A stretch of 64,000 nt of DNA from Synechococcus sp. CS-1329 (lineage in GTDB: Bacteria > Cyanobacteriota > Cyanobacteriia > PCC-6307 > Cyanobiaceae), in contig NZ_JAHLYS010000033.1 in assembly GCF_025128055.1 (NCBI RefSeq), forward strand, positions 1-64,000. Reading direction: 5' to 3'. Both the position numbers and the translations under genes were made by a program. Below are positions 51,906 to 61,718 of this stretch, piece after piece (within the stretch, counting starts at the first letter, position 1; every line of letters starts with the position of its first letter). Under the pieces are notes generated by a model. That model searched no databases. It saw nothing but the letters and a program-made list of their open reading frames with translations, and was not told where the DNA came from.

Positions 51906-53546
51906 ATGAGTGATCTGACTGTCCTGACGACTCTCTCCAAGGTCATCATTCTGGTGTTGCAGCTGCTGGTGGCCCTCGTCGCACTTGAATTGTCTGCTCG
52001 TCTGGCTCGGCTCACCACTCCGCTGGCCGTCAAGCTCGCTGAGCTTCATCAGAACGGCTCCACTGCCATTGAGCTGGGAGATCGCCTGACCCGCATCAAG
52101 GAGCGCTACATCTCCCTGATCGCCCATGTCGACAATGTTGACGCTGCCGAGTTCAGTGCCGGCGAAATTGAAACGATCTCGCTGCCATTCTTCCAGTCCA
52201 GCATCACCGCTGCCGCCGCGCAGAGCTGGCTGCGGCAAGCACCTGGAATTTTGATTTCCCTGGGTCTGCTGGGAACATTCACCGGTCTCACCGTCGGCCT
52301 GGGCCAGATCGGCGGGGCCTTGGGCAAGAACGCCAGCACCGCAGACACCATCACGGCACTCTCCAGCATCGTTGCACCGATGGGTGCCGCCTTTCAAACG
52401 AGCCTACTGGGCCTGTTTCTGAGTCTTGTGGTCCTGATCTGGACGCAGATTGTTGGCACCAGAACATGCCTGGAGCGCTGCGAAGCCCTGTTGAGCAGCT
52501 GGCTGGAAACCGTGCTTCCTCAGCAACTCGGCAGCAAGGTCATTACCCCCCTGCGTCAGTCGATTCAGGACCTGAATGAGTCGGTTCAGAATCTGCCTGT
52601 AGCCGTTTACTCCGCCATTGAGACCGCCATGAAGGAGGCCTTTACCGCCAAGCTCAACACAATGTTTGACGCCAATACGAACCTGACAGCAGAGGCTCAG
52701 ATCGCCGTTCGCCAGATCGGAGTTATCGCCGGCGCACTCAATGAAAGCGGTCAGGACTTTGTTCAGGCTGCTCAGGCTTTCCGCGACAGCGACTTTGCAA
52801 CAACCCTGCAACAATCAGTTCAGAGTTTGCATGAGTCACAGGAGCGGCTCACCACCAGCAGCAATGGGCTCAGTGCCCGGCTTGTGGATGTGCGCGATGG
52901 CCTGTTCGCCACCCAGTCCGATTGGCAGCTGCTCGCCAAGACGGCTGAGCAGGAGCTGGGAACCTGCCGAAGGGCCTCCCAACAGATCCAGCGGGAGATC
53001 CAGGTTCTGCAGCAGGCGGCCATCAGCCTGGAGAACGGCACCCAAGCGGCGAAGGAATCCAGCAAGCAGCTGCGTGAAACACGTCTGGAGGTGATGCGCG
53101 ACAGAAAACTTGCCATCGCAATCGCCGAAACGGTCCAGAGCCGCCTGACATCAGATCGCTCCGTGGCAGAAAGTTGTCAGGTGTTTGCCTCAGGCCTTGA
53201 GAGCGCTCTGAGCAACTGGAACCGCAATGTTGAGCGGCTTGATGGCCTCACGGCAGCCTATGTGAATTCACTCCAACAGGCCAAGCGGGAGGATGAGCAG
53301 ATGCTGGTTGAGCGCAGCAAGCTGGCCCGTCAGAGCATTGAGCAGCTGGGTCAACAACTGCAGCAGGATCTCCTGGCCGCCATTGAGGTTCAGCGAACGG
53401 CCATGGCACAACTTGGCGCACCCGCTATTGAGGCCAAGGCCCTCAGTGAGCAGCTGCTCCAGCAGCTTCAGGTTCTGCAAGCTCGTCTGGCCAGCCTGCG
53501 GGTGCTGGAGCCACCGATCTCCCCCGATCCTGCAGGGGGTCGCTGA
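51906..53546 (+). CDS. MotA/TolQ/ExbB-like channel subunit with long coiled-coil tail
   Basis: 546 residues from the ATG at 51906. Helices lie at about 12-32, 112-135 (APGILISLGLLGTFTGLTVGLG) and 158-183 (APMGAAFQTSLLGLFLSLVVLIW); the last two are the conserved MotA/TolQ/ExbB pair. Residues about 200-540 are a long helical tail (QSIQDLNESVQNLP, ALNESGQDFVQAAQAF, QIQREIQVLQQAAISLENG). Such tails are known in ZorA of Zorya anti-phage systems, whose motor uses the proton-motive force. The next gene, two bases on, is the expected MotB/ZorB-like partner. Confidence 0.82.
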   Translation: MSDLTVLTTLSKVIILVLQLLVALVALELSARLARLTTPLAVKLAELHQNGSTAIELGDRLTRIKERYISLIAHVDNVDAAEFSAGEIETISLPFFQSSITAAAAQSWLRQAPGILISLGLLGTFTGLTVGLGQIGGALGKNASTADTITALSSIVAPMGAAFQTSLLGLFLSLVVLIWTQIVGTRTCLERCEALLSSWLETVLPQQLGSKVITPLRQSIQDLNESVQNLPVAVYSAIETAMKEAFTAKLNTMFDANTNLTAEAQIAVRQIGVIAGALNESGQDFVQAAQAFRDSDFATTLQQSVQSLHESQERLTTSSNGLSARLVDVRDGLFATQSDWQLLAKTAEQELGTCRRASQQIQREIQVLQQAAISLENGTQAAKESSKQLRETRLEVMRDRKLAIAIAETVQSRLTSDRSVAESCQVFASGLESALSNWNRNVERLDGLTAAYVNSLQQAKREDEQMLVERSKLARQSIEQLGQQLQQDLLAAIEVQRTAMAQLGAPAIEAKALSEQLLQQLQVLQARLASLRVLEPPISPDPAGGR

Positions 53547-53548
53547 CC

Positions 53549-54151
53549 ATGGCCCGCAGCCAACGTCGTTCCAGCAGCAGCGACAGCAACCACTGGATCG
53601 GCTACACCGATCTGCTCAGCAGCAGCCTGCTGATTCTGCTATTGACCATCGCCATCTCGTCCCTGGCCCGTGCCAACAACGAGAAGCCACCACTGGTGCG
53701 CCTGACGGAGCGGGAATCATTTCGGTTTCCAACCGGTAGCTACACCCTCAGCCCTGAGTTCATCAAGGCCCTGGATCAGCGTGTCCCGGAAATCCTCGCC
53801 ACGATCTCGAAGTATCGAATCGACAGCGTTGAAGTGATTGGCCACACCGATGGTCAGCCATCACCTGGATTGAGCAATCTGGATCTGTTGATGCCAAAAG
53901 CCAGTGGTTCATCCAGCCTGAGTGGATTCAGGGCGGGCTCCAATGCCGATCTGGGATTGCTACGGGCCCTGGCGGTGGCCCATCATCTGCGCAACAAGCT
54001 GGATTCCGATGGCTCCAGAGGCCTGATCATCCGGCCCTATTCGGCTGGCAGTCTGATCAATGATGATGGCACCTATGCCCCTGCAGACACCAGGGATCGC
54101 GCCGAACGCCGCCGGATTGAGCTTCGCTTCACCCGCCAAAAGGAGAGCTGA
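53549..54151 (+). CDS. MotB/OmpA-like peptidoglycan-binding stator subunit
   Basis: 200 residues with one N-terminal helix (YTDLLSSSLLILLLTIAISSL) that begins with Asp21, matching the ion-binding Asp of MotB-type stators, and an OmpA-like domain (ESFRFPTGSYTLSPEF, VEVIGHTDGQPSP, NADLGLLRALAVAHHLRN, DTRDRAERRRIELRF). The OmpA core binds peptidoglycan and so anchors the motor. It forms a two-base-spaced pair with the MotA-like gene. The linker between helix and OmpA domain is short, as in ZorB. Confidence 0.85.
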   Translation: MARSQRRSSSSDSNHWIGYTDLLSSSLLILLLTIAISSLARANNEKPPLVRLTERESFRFPTGSYTLSPEFIKALDQRVPEILATISKYRIDSVEVIGHTDGQPSPGLSNLDLLMPKASGSSSLSGFRAGSNADLGLLRALAVAHHLRNKLDSDGSRGLIIRPYSAGSLINDDGTYAPADTRDRAERRRIELRFTRQKES

Positions 54152-54152
54152 G

Positions 54153-54842
54153 ATGAATGCCGCCACGCCCACGCCCCTTGAGCGCCTTCTGCACCTGGAG
54201 ACCAGCCTCGATCAATTGCAGCTCCAACTTGCCCAGCCGCGGCCGAAGCTTGAAGCGAACGATCACCCCCTTCCAGCGCGTCAGCCCTGGCCCGTTGACG
54301 AACTGCTGTTGATCCGGCTGCTGCGTCGCACCCCAGCAGCCCTCGCTGCGTACCAGGCCCCGGCAGAGCTCAGCAGCACAAGCCAGCGGGACCTGCGCCT
54401 GACCACATCCCAGACGGGATCACCCTTCCAGTTCTGTGAACTGAACCATGGTGGTGCGGTGGTCTGGATCACTGCAGATTCTCCATCATGGATCTGGGGC
54501 AGTGAAACCTTTCAACAGTTGTTCAGCGTGCCCAGTGGTGTGGAAGCCAGCCCTGATCTGGTGGTGCAATCATTGCCGGTGTTCAATCCTGTGGTGCGAG
54601 GCACAACCTGGAGCCTGTTCCGGCGAGGAGAAATGGTGCCTCGCCATCGGCTGTCTCCAGAGAATGAGCAGCAGGGAATGCTGCTGCGCCGTATCGAGAC
54701 CTTGGAGCGTCGGCTCAGCCAACAGATGATCCGGCAGGACACCGAGATCAACGAACTGAAGACCCAACTGCACATTCAGCAGAACGTTCTCGACCGTCTG
54801 TTGCGGATAACAGAAACCAGGCAACCCGATTCCAGTGGGTGA
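54153..54842 (+). CDS. Coiled-coil protein with the shared beta module
   Basis: 229 residues from the ATG at 54153, with an AGGAG site just upstream, overlapping nothing and starting one base after the MotB-like stop. The N-terminus LERLLHLETSLDQLQLQL is helical. The beta module (CELNHGGAVVWITADSPSWIWGS, QLFSVPSG, VFNPVVRGTTWSLFRRGEMVPR) follows the same order of strands as in the products at 49989-51026 and 51034-51747. A long C-terminal coiled coil (LLRRIETLERRLSQQMIRQDTEINELKTQL) ends it. Function unknown. Confidence 0.7.
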   Translation: MNAATPTPLERLLHLETSLDQLQLQLAQPRPKLEANDHPLPARQPWPVDELLLIRLLRRTPAALAAYQAPAELSSTSQRDLRLTTSQTGSPFQFCELNHGGAVVWITADSPSWIWGSETFQQLFSVPSGVEASPDLVVQSLPVFNPVVRGTTWSLFRRGEMVPRHRLSPENEQQGMLLRRIETLERRLSQQMIRQDTEINELKTQLHIQQNVLDRLLRITETRQPDSSG

Positions 54843-54847
54843 TCCAC

Positions 54848-55287
54848 TCACACCACCTCCAGCACCCCCCGCACCATGGCCATGCCGCAGTGGAAGGGAT
54901 ACTCGCCGGGCTGCATCGCCGGCAGCTCCAGGCTGGTGCGGCCGTTGAGGGGGAGATCGAGGCTGCGGCGGAAGTCGGGGACGATCACCTGGGCGACGCA
55001 GCTGCTGGGATCAAGGCGGTGAAAGGTGAGGCGCACCGGCTGACCCGCCTTCAGCCGGATGCGCGCTGGCGAGTAGCCGCCATCGACGGTGATCGTGATC
55101 TCCTGCAGGCCGCGCTCCCCTTCGCTGGCGACCGCGGCGTGGCCATGGCGGCCGAGGAACCACCAGAGCTGGGCGGCGATCAGCGCCAGGCCGCCGGCGG
55201 CCACCGCCAGCTTGAGGGCCAGGGGCTGCTGGATCGTGCGCCAGAGCGGTTCGCCGTTGCTGGCGACGGCGGCAAGCAAACTGCTCA

Positions 55288-55288
<1 letters not shown>
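54848..55288 (-). CDS. Membrane-anchored cupredoxin-domain protein
   Basis: 146 residues: an N-terminal helix (LALKLAVAAGGLALIAAQLWWFL) followed by a cupredoxin fold with copper-ligand region SCVAQVIVPDF and FHCGMAM, in which Cys, His and Met are positioned as type 1 copper ligands (the His near the N-terminal strand was not located with confidence). It overlaps the copA stop by one base, so it is co-transcribed with the copper exporter and probably handles periplasmic copper. It converges with the 54153 gene, 5 bases apart. Confidence 0.82.
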
Positions 55289-57363
<2,075 letters not shown>

Positions 57364-57410
57364 CAGCGGGGGCTGATCGACGAGAGTCGATCGGGAGGGT
57401 CGCTGACTCA

Positions 57411-57442
57411 AACCTATGCTCTCCAGTCGACTGGAGAGTCAA
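57411..57442 (-). promoter_or_regulatory. MerR-family (CueR-like) promoter of the copper exporter
   Basis: On the minus strand TTGACT (57442-57437) and TAGGTT (57416-57411) are spaced by 20 bases, and the spacer holds the perfect palindrome CTCTCCAGTCGACTGGAGAG (57419-57438). Over-long spacing with a dyad between -35 and -10 is the hallmark of MerR-type metal-responsive promoters. The transcript starts just before copA. No MerR-type regulator gene is within the window. Confidence 0.8.
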
Positions 57443-57481
57443 GTGGAGCGTCCGCGGCGTCCGCGATCAGTGCACTTGGGA

Positions 57482-57961
57482 TCAGCCCCGCTGTGGAGGG
57501 TCCCAGGCCGCTTGGATCTGCTCGGGGGGCACGGCCAGGTGCTGCAGCAGCAGCAGCAGCAAGCGCTCGATTCGAGAGATGGCGGCCGGGCTCAACGGTG
57601 CTTCCAACGGCGTTGGAGAGCCGGAGGACTGGGCTGAATCCTGGGTGAGCGCCGCAGCCACAAAGGCGAGCAGAGGGTCGCGCCGCAATTTCGACCAGCC
57701 CTTGAGCTTGTGCTGGCGGCAGAGGCCCTGGAGTTGTTCTTTGCTGAGGTGCTCCAGTTCCAGTGCAGCCGCAGGCAACAGCTCGCGGCTTTCTTCGATG
57801 AGCTGGTCTTCACGCAGGGTTAATCGCTCGTGCTGGCGGCCGAGATGCTCATCGAGGCCGCGCATGTGGCTGCCGAGAAGGGATCCAAGGGCCTGCAGGT
57901 CGGAGGCGAGGCCGTCGCTGATCGGCGTGCGCGAGGGGCTGGGATCAGCTTTGCGGGTCAT
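57482..57961 (-). CDS. Hypothetical protein with SAP/HeH-like motif
   Basis: 159 residues from the ATG at 57961. An N-terminal helical region (SDLQALGSLLGSHMRGLDEHLGRQ) leads to LSKEQLQGLCRQHKLKGWSK-LRRDPLLAF, which resembles the SAP/helix-extension-helix DNA-binding motif (L-x-x-L-x-x-L-C-x-x-x-x-L-x-G-x-S-K-L). The tail is Leu-rich helical. It overlaps the stop of the upstream coiled-coil gene by 17 bases, so the two are co-translated. Function unknown. Confidence 0.65.
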   Translation of the reverse strand: MTRKADPSPSRTPISDGLASDLQALGSLLGSHMRGLDEHLGRQHERLTLREDQLIEESRELLPAAALELEHLSKEQLQGLCRQHKLKGWSKLRRDPLLAFVAAALTQDSAQSSGSPTPLEAPLSPAAISRIERLLLLLLQHLAVPPEQIQAAWDPPQRG

Positions 57962-58487
57962 GGCCGCTCTCGGGTTCGTCTTCGAAGAAATCGACGGCAT
58001 CGGCCCGCTCCAGCAGGTTCTCCACGGCGCGCTTGAGATCCTGCATCGATTGCCGTGTGGGGCTGCCGCTCTGGTGTTCCTGTTGATCAACTGCCTCCTT
58101 CACATCAGCCAGAGTGGTGAGCGCCTGCTCGATCTGCTGGACCTGGAGCAGCCGGCCCCGGAAGCGCGGCAGCAGTTCGGCCAGTTGACCTGCCTCCTGC
58201 TCAGCCCGCTCGCGATAGGCCAGCAACTCCAGCCGCTCCTGTTCCACCGCGGCCAGCTGCTGCTGCAACCCCTCGATCTTCTTGCGGGCTTTGGTCACCA
58301 GCCCCTGCTGGGCACCGGCACGGCGGTTGGCGGCCTTGAGCGCCTCCCGCATGTCCTTATAAAAATTGCGCAGATCCGCAAAATGGATCAGCTTGTGCAC
58401 CAATGGGAAGCGAGACGCGCCTGTCTTGCTGATGTCGGCAGAATTGGGGATGGCTCCTGCTTCGCGGCTACGGCCTGCAGTGGCCAT
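57945..58487 (-). CDS. Coiled-coil hypothetical protein, partner of the SAP-like gene
   Basis: 180 residues. The first 40 contain SRFPLVHKLIHFADLRNFYKDMREAL; residues about 45-110 form a coiled coil (KARKKIEGLQQQLAAVEQERLELLAYRERAEQEAGQL); the end is acidic (AVDFFEDEPESGHDPQS). No domain is recognised. The stop lies inside the next gene, suggesting the products interact. An ATG at 58487 is the start; 229 bases of non-coding DNA separate it from the divergent methyltransferase. Confidence 0.65.
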   Translation of the reverse strand: MATAGRSREAGAIPNSADISKTGASRFPLVHKLIHFADLRNFYKDMREALKAANRRAGAQQGLVTKARKKIEGLQQQLAAVEQERLELLAYRERAEQEAGQLAELLPRFRGRLLQVQQIEQALTTLADVKEAVDQQEHQSGSPTRQSMQDLKRAVENLLERADAVDFFEDEPESGHDPQS

Positions 58488-58716
58488 GGGGCGCTAGCGC
58501 AAAAACCAAGATTAGGACTGCAGAGGAGAGGCGGCCGGTCCACCGACACTTGAACTACAGAACAGTTGATGACAGCCCCCGCAGAACCCCTCCTCCTGGC
58601 CGTGCCCCTGGCGGACGTTGATCCCGCCTACCGGCGCTGGGTGATCGAGCAGACGCAGCCCAAGGCCTGAGCCGGGGGCGCCAGGATGGCAACCTCGCCT
58701 TGAGTCCAGCGCCGCG

Positions 58717-59700
58717 ATGAACACCAGCGCCATCCACTCCAGCCCGGTGATCGGCCCGTCGACACCGCCCCCCTGGGTGGATGCGCGCACGCCCCTGGGG
58801 CGGCTGATCGCTGGGGTGCTGGCGGTGGAGCCCGTGCGGCAGCTCCTGTTCCTGCAGGCCCGGCGGATGATGATCCGCACGGCCGAGGGCCGGGGCATCC
58901 CCTGGCGCCAGCGCCGCGAGCAGCTGCGGCAGCAGGCCGAACCCTGGCTGGCCAGCAGCACCGAGGCAGCCGTGGTCGTCCCGCCCTACTACCGGGCCCG
59001 CTTCCACGCCTATGCCGAGGGCAATCTCTGCTGGGAAGCCGCCTGTGAGGCGGAGCAGGCCACCGATTCGGTGGCGCTGCGGGTGTGGAAGGAGGAGAAG
59101 CAACTCAGCCCCGAAGCCGCCCAGCAGCGCATGCGCGAGGGCATCTACGCCGCCATCGAGCCCAGCCTCAGCGCTCCAGTACGCGACGTGCTCGACATCG
59201 GCTGCTCGGTGGGGGTGGGCACCCTGGCCCTGGCCGACTGGCTGGAGCAGCACGGCCACAGCGACGCGCGCGTGAGCGGCCTCGATCTCTCCCCGCAGAT
59301 GCTGGCGGTGGCGCGGGTGCGCGATGCCGGCGGCCGCATCAAGGCCTGGCACCACGGCGCCGCCGAAGCCACCGGCCTGCCGGCGGCCAGCCTCGATCTG
59401 ATCACTGCCCAGTTCCTCTGCCATGAACTGCCGGGCGACGCCAGCCGCGCCGTGCTCAGGGAAGCGGCGCGGCTGCTGCGGCCCGGGGGGGTGCTGGCCC
59501 TGGTGGATCAGGACCCCGAAGCGGCGGTGATCCGCGCCATGCCGCCGGCCCTGGCCACCCTGCTCAAAGCCACCGAGCCCTACCTCGAGGATTATTTCCG
59601 CCTGGATCTACCGGCCGCCCTGGCCGACGCCGGCTTCACCGCCATCCGCCGCGTGGCCTCCGACCACCGCCACCGGGTGCTGGTGGCCACCCGAGCGTGA
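58717..59700 (+). CDS. Class I SAM-dependent methyltransferase
   Basis: 327 residues. Motif I is VLDIGCSVGVGTLALADWL (about residue 158), motif II RVSGLDLSPQMLAVARVR, motif III LDLITAQFLCHELPGDASRAVLREAARLLRPGGVLALVDQDP. The first 130 residues are helical and not clearly related to known domains (RRQREQLRQQAEPWLASSTEAAVVVPPYYR-like). The stop overlaps the GTG of moaD by four bases, so it is in the molybdenum cofactor operon, though it may methylate something unrelated. Confidence 0.82.
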   Translation: MNTSAIHSSPVIGPSTPPPWVDARTPLGRLIAGVLAVEPVRQLLFLQARRMMIRTAEGRGIPWRQRREQLRQQAEPWLASSTEAAVVVPPYYRARFHAYAEGNLCWEAACEAEQATDSVALRVWKEEKQLSPEAAQQRMREGIYAAIEPSLSAPVRDVLDIGCSVGVGTLALADWLEQHGHSDARVSGLDLSPQMLAVARVRDAGGRIKAWHHGAAEATGLPAASLDLITAQFLCHELPGDASRAVLREAARLLRPGGVLALVDQDPEAAVIRAMPPALATLLKATEPYLEDYFRLDLPAALADAGFTAIRRVASDHRHRVLVATRA

Positions 59701-59936
59701 TCCACGTGCGCCTGTTCGCCGGCCTGCGCGAGCAGGCGGGCTGGGGGGAGCGCAGCCTCGCGATCTCGGCGGAATCCCCGCCCGACACACCGGCTGGCCT
59801 CTGGCGCCAGCTGGGTCTGGGGGAGACCGTGCCGCCCCAGGTGCGGGTGGCCGTGAACCAGGCCTTCGCCGCCCTCGATCAGCCCCTGCAGCCCGGAGAC
59901 GAAGTGGCCTTTCTGCCCCCGATCAGTGGCGGCTGA
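59697..59936 (+). CDS. moaD: Molybdopterin synthase small subunit MoaD
   Basis: 79 residues from a GTG start (IHVRLFAGLREQAG), a beta-grasp protein ending DEVAFLPPISGG with the C-terminal Gly-Gly that is thiocarboxylated to carry sulfur. It joins MoaE to convert cPMP to molybdopterin. The GTG overlaps the methyltransferase stop. MoaE follows after four bases. Confidence 0.92.
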   Translation: MIHVRLFAGLREQAGWGERSLAISAESPPDTPAGLWRQLGLGETVPPQVRVAVNQAFAALDQPLQPGDEVAFLPPISGG

Positions 59937-59940
59937 GCGC

Positions 59941-60408
59941 ATGGCTGAAGCCCATCGGCCGGGCCTGGTGCTGCGGCTCCACCCCGAGGCTTTCGAGCCG
60001 CTGGTCGCCCTGGCGGAATGGCAGCAACAGCTCACGGCCGGCGGCAGCGAAGCGCCGCCGGCGGAAGCCCATTTCATCGGCCGGGTGCGCGGCCGCAGCG
60101 CCAGCGGCGCAGCGCTCGAGGCCCTGGAGCTGGAGCACTACCCCGGCATGACCGAGGCCCAGATCACCCGCCTCGCCACCGCCATTGCCGAGCACCATGG
60201 CCTGCTGGCCCTGCGGGTGGATCACCGGGTGGGTCGGGTGCTGCCGGGGGAGGCGATCGTGCTGGTGGCGGTGGCGGCTGATCGGCGCGGTCCGGCCCAG
60301 CGCGGCGGCCAGGAGCTGCTCGAAGCCCTCAAGCACGACGCTCCCTTCTGGAAACGAGAGTGGAGCAACGGCGTGGGCCGCTGGGTGGAGGGCAACACCG
60401 CCTACTGA
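59941..60408 (+). CDS. moaE: Molybdopterin synthase catalytic subunit MoaE
   Basis: 155 residues from the ATG at 59941. Family blocks are seen: EAHFIGRVRGRSASGAALEALELEHYPGM, LALRVDHRVGRVLPGEAIVLVAVAADRR and LLEALKHDAPFWKREW, including the active-site lysines (ALKHDAPFWKRE). An upstream GTG at 59926 overlaps moaD, but the ATG fits the family start better. It completes molybdopterin synthase with MoaD. Confidence 0.93.
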   Translation: MAEAHRPGLVLRLHPEAFEPLVALAEWQQQLTAGGSEAPPAEAHFIGRVRGRSASGAALEALELEHYPGMTEAQITRLATAIAEHHGLLALRVDHRVGRVLPGEAIVLVAVAADRRGPAQRGGQELLEALKHDAPFWKREWSNGVGRWVEGNTAY

Positions 60409-60451
60409 ACAGCCACTGAACCACCGGGACCTGTGCGGCCAGGGGCGGCCC

Positions 60452-61705
60452 TCAGAAGATCGGCAGCCGCAGCAGCTGCGCCCACAGCTCCGTGCCCGCC
60501 GCCAGCGTGCCCAGCTCGGCTGGGATCTCCAGCAGCAGGTCCGCGCCCTGGAGGGAGCCGATGCGGGAGGAGGCCTGGCTGCCGTCCACCAGCGCCAGCA
60601 GCTCCCCTTCGCTCCCCACCTGCAGCCGGGCGCGGGCCAGCTCGGGGCGGCCCGCACCCCGCCTGAGCTCGGCGGCCAGGCGCACCTTCAGGCGCGGCAA
60701 TGGCTCCACCGGCGCCCCCTCCAGCCGCTGCAGCGCCGGCACCAGCAGCTGCAGGGCGGTGATCGCCGCCGCCACCGGATTGCCCGGCAGCCCGAAGAAC
60801 GGCCTGCCCAGCAGCTCGCCGAAGGCGAAGGGCCTCCCGGGCTTGAGAAACAGCTTCCAGAAGGCCACCGATCCCAGCTCCGCCAGCAGCGGCCGGATCC
60901 AGTCGCTGTCGCCCGCCGACACCCCGCCGGTGCTCACCACCAGATCACAGCCGGCCGCCAGCTCCAGCAGGGCCGAGCGCAGGGCGGCGGGCTGATCTCC
61001 CACCACCCGCCGCTCACTCACCACCATCCCCAACCGCTGCAGCAGCGCCACCAGCAGCGTGCCGTTGCTCTCCCAGATCTGCCCCGGAGCACGGACGCTG
61101 CCCGCCGGCACCAGTTCATCACCGCTGATCAGCAGGCCCAGCCGCGGCCGCGGCCGCAGGGCCAGCTCCGCCACGCCGCAGCTGGCCAGCCGTCCCAGCA
61201 ACGCCGGACCCAGGCGCACGCCGGCCGCCAGCAGCTCCTGGCCGGCGGCGGCCTCCTCATCGGCGGCGCGGATCCAGGGGTTCGCCCCCGCCTCGCGCAC
61301 CAGGCTGAGGCGCTCACCCTGCACAGCCACCAGCTCCTGGGGCAGCACCCGGGTGGCCCCCTCCGGCAGCGGCGCACCGGTGAGGATGCGGATCGCCTCG
61401 CCGTCCGCCAGCGGCCTGGGATAGGGAGCGCCGGGGGCCGAGCGGCCCAGCAGTGGCCACGAGTGTCCCAGCTGCGGGACACTCGCCGCCGCCAGGGCAT
61501 AGCCATCCATGATCGAGGCGCGAAAGCCCGGCACCGCCTCACTGGCCAGCAGCGGCTCGGCACTCACCCGGCCCAGGGCCTGCTCCAGCGGCAGCACCTC
61601 CCGGCCGGCCAGGGGCGTGAGGGCAGCCAGCACCTGGCGGCGGGCCTCCTCCAGGGGCAGGCCTTCGCGGGGATAGGGCTCGAGCGATGCAGCGCTGGTG
61701 CTCAT
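60452..61705 (-). CDS. moeA: Molybdopterin molybdenumtransferase MoeA
   Basis: 417 residues with the MoeA signatures: SLPAFDNSAMDGYA-like AVPGFRASIMDGYALAAASV, the ILTGAPLPEGATRVLPQE stretch, TGGVSAGDSDWIRPLL, and the FGLPGNPVAAAITALQLLVPAL segment in domain III. It inserts molybdate into adenylylated molybdopterin. Convergent with moaE, with 43 bases between, and 13 bases from moaC in the same direction. Confidence 0.94.
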   Translation of the reverse strand: MSTSAASLEPYPREGLPLEEARRQVLAALTPLAGREVLPLEQALGRVSAEPLLASEAVPGFRASIMDGYALAAASVPQLGHSWPLLGRSAPGAPYPRPLADGEAIRILTGAPLPEGATRVLPQELVAVQGERLSLVREAGANPWIRAADEEAAAGQELLAAGVRLGPALLGRLASCGVAELALRPRPRLGLLISGDELVPAGSVRAPGQIWESNGTLLVALLQRLGMVVSERRVVGDQPAALRSALLELAAGCDLVVSTGGVSAGDSDWIRPLLAELGSVAFWKLFLKPGRPFAFGELLGRPFFGLPGNPVAAAITALQLLVPALQRLEGAPVEPLPRLKVRLAAELRRGAGRPELARARLQVGSEGELLALVDGSQASSRIGSLQGADLLLEIPAELGTLAAGTELWAQLLRLPIF

Positions 61706-61718
61706 CGGCAGCTCCGGT

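Noticed and set aside
58569-58670. Short plus-strand frame MTAPAEPLLLAVPLADVDP... (33 residues)
   Set aside because: Reads plausibly, but it is too short, has no recognised relatives from memory and no clear ribosome-binding site.
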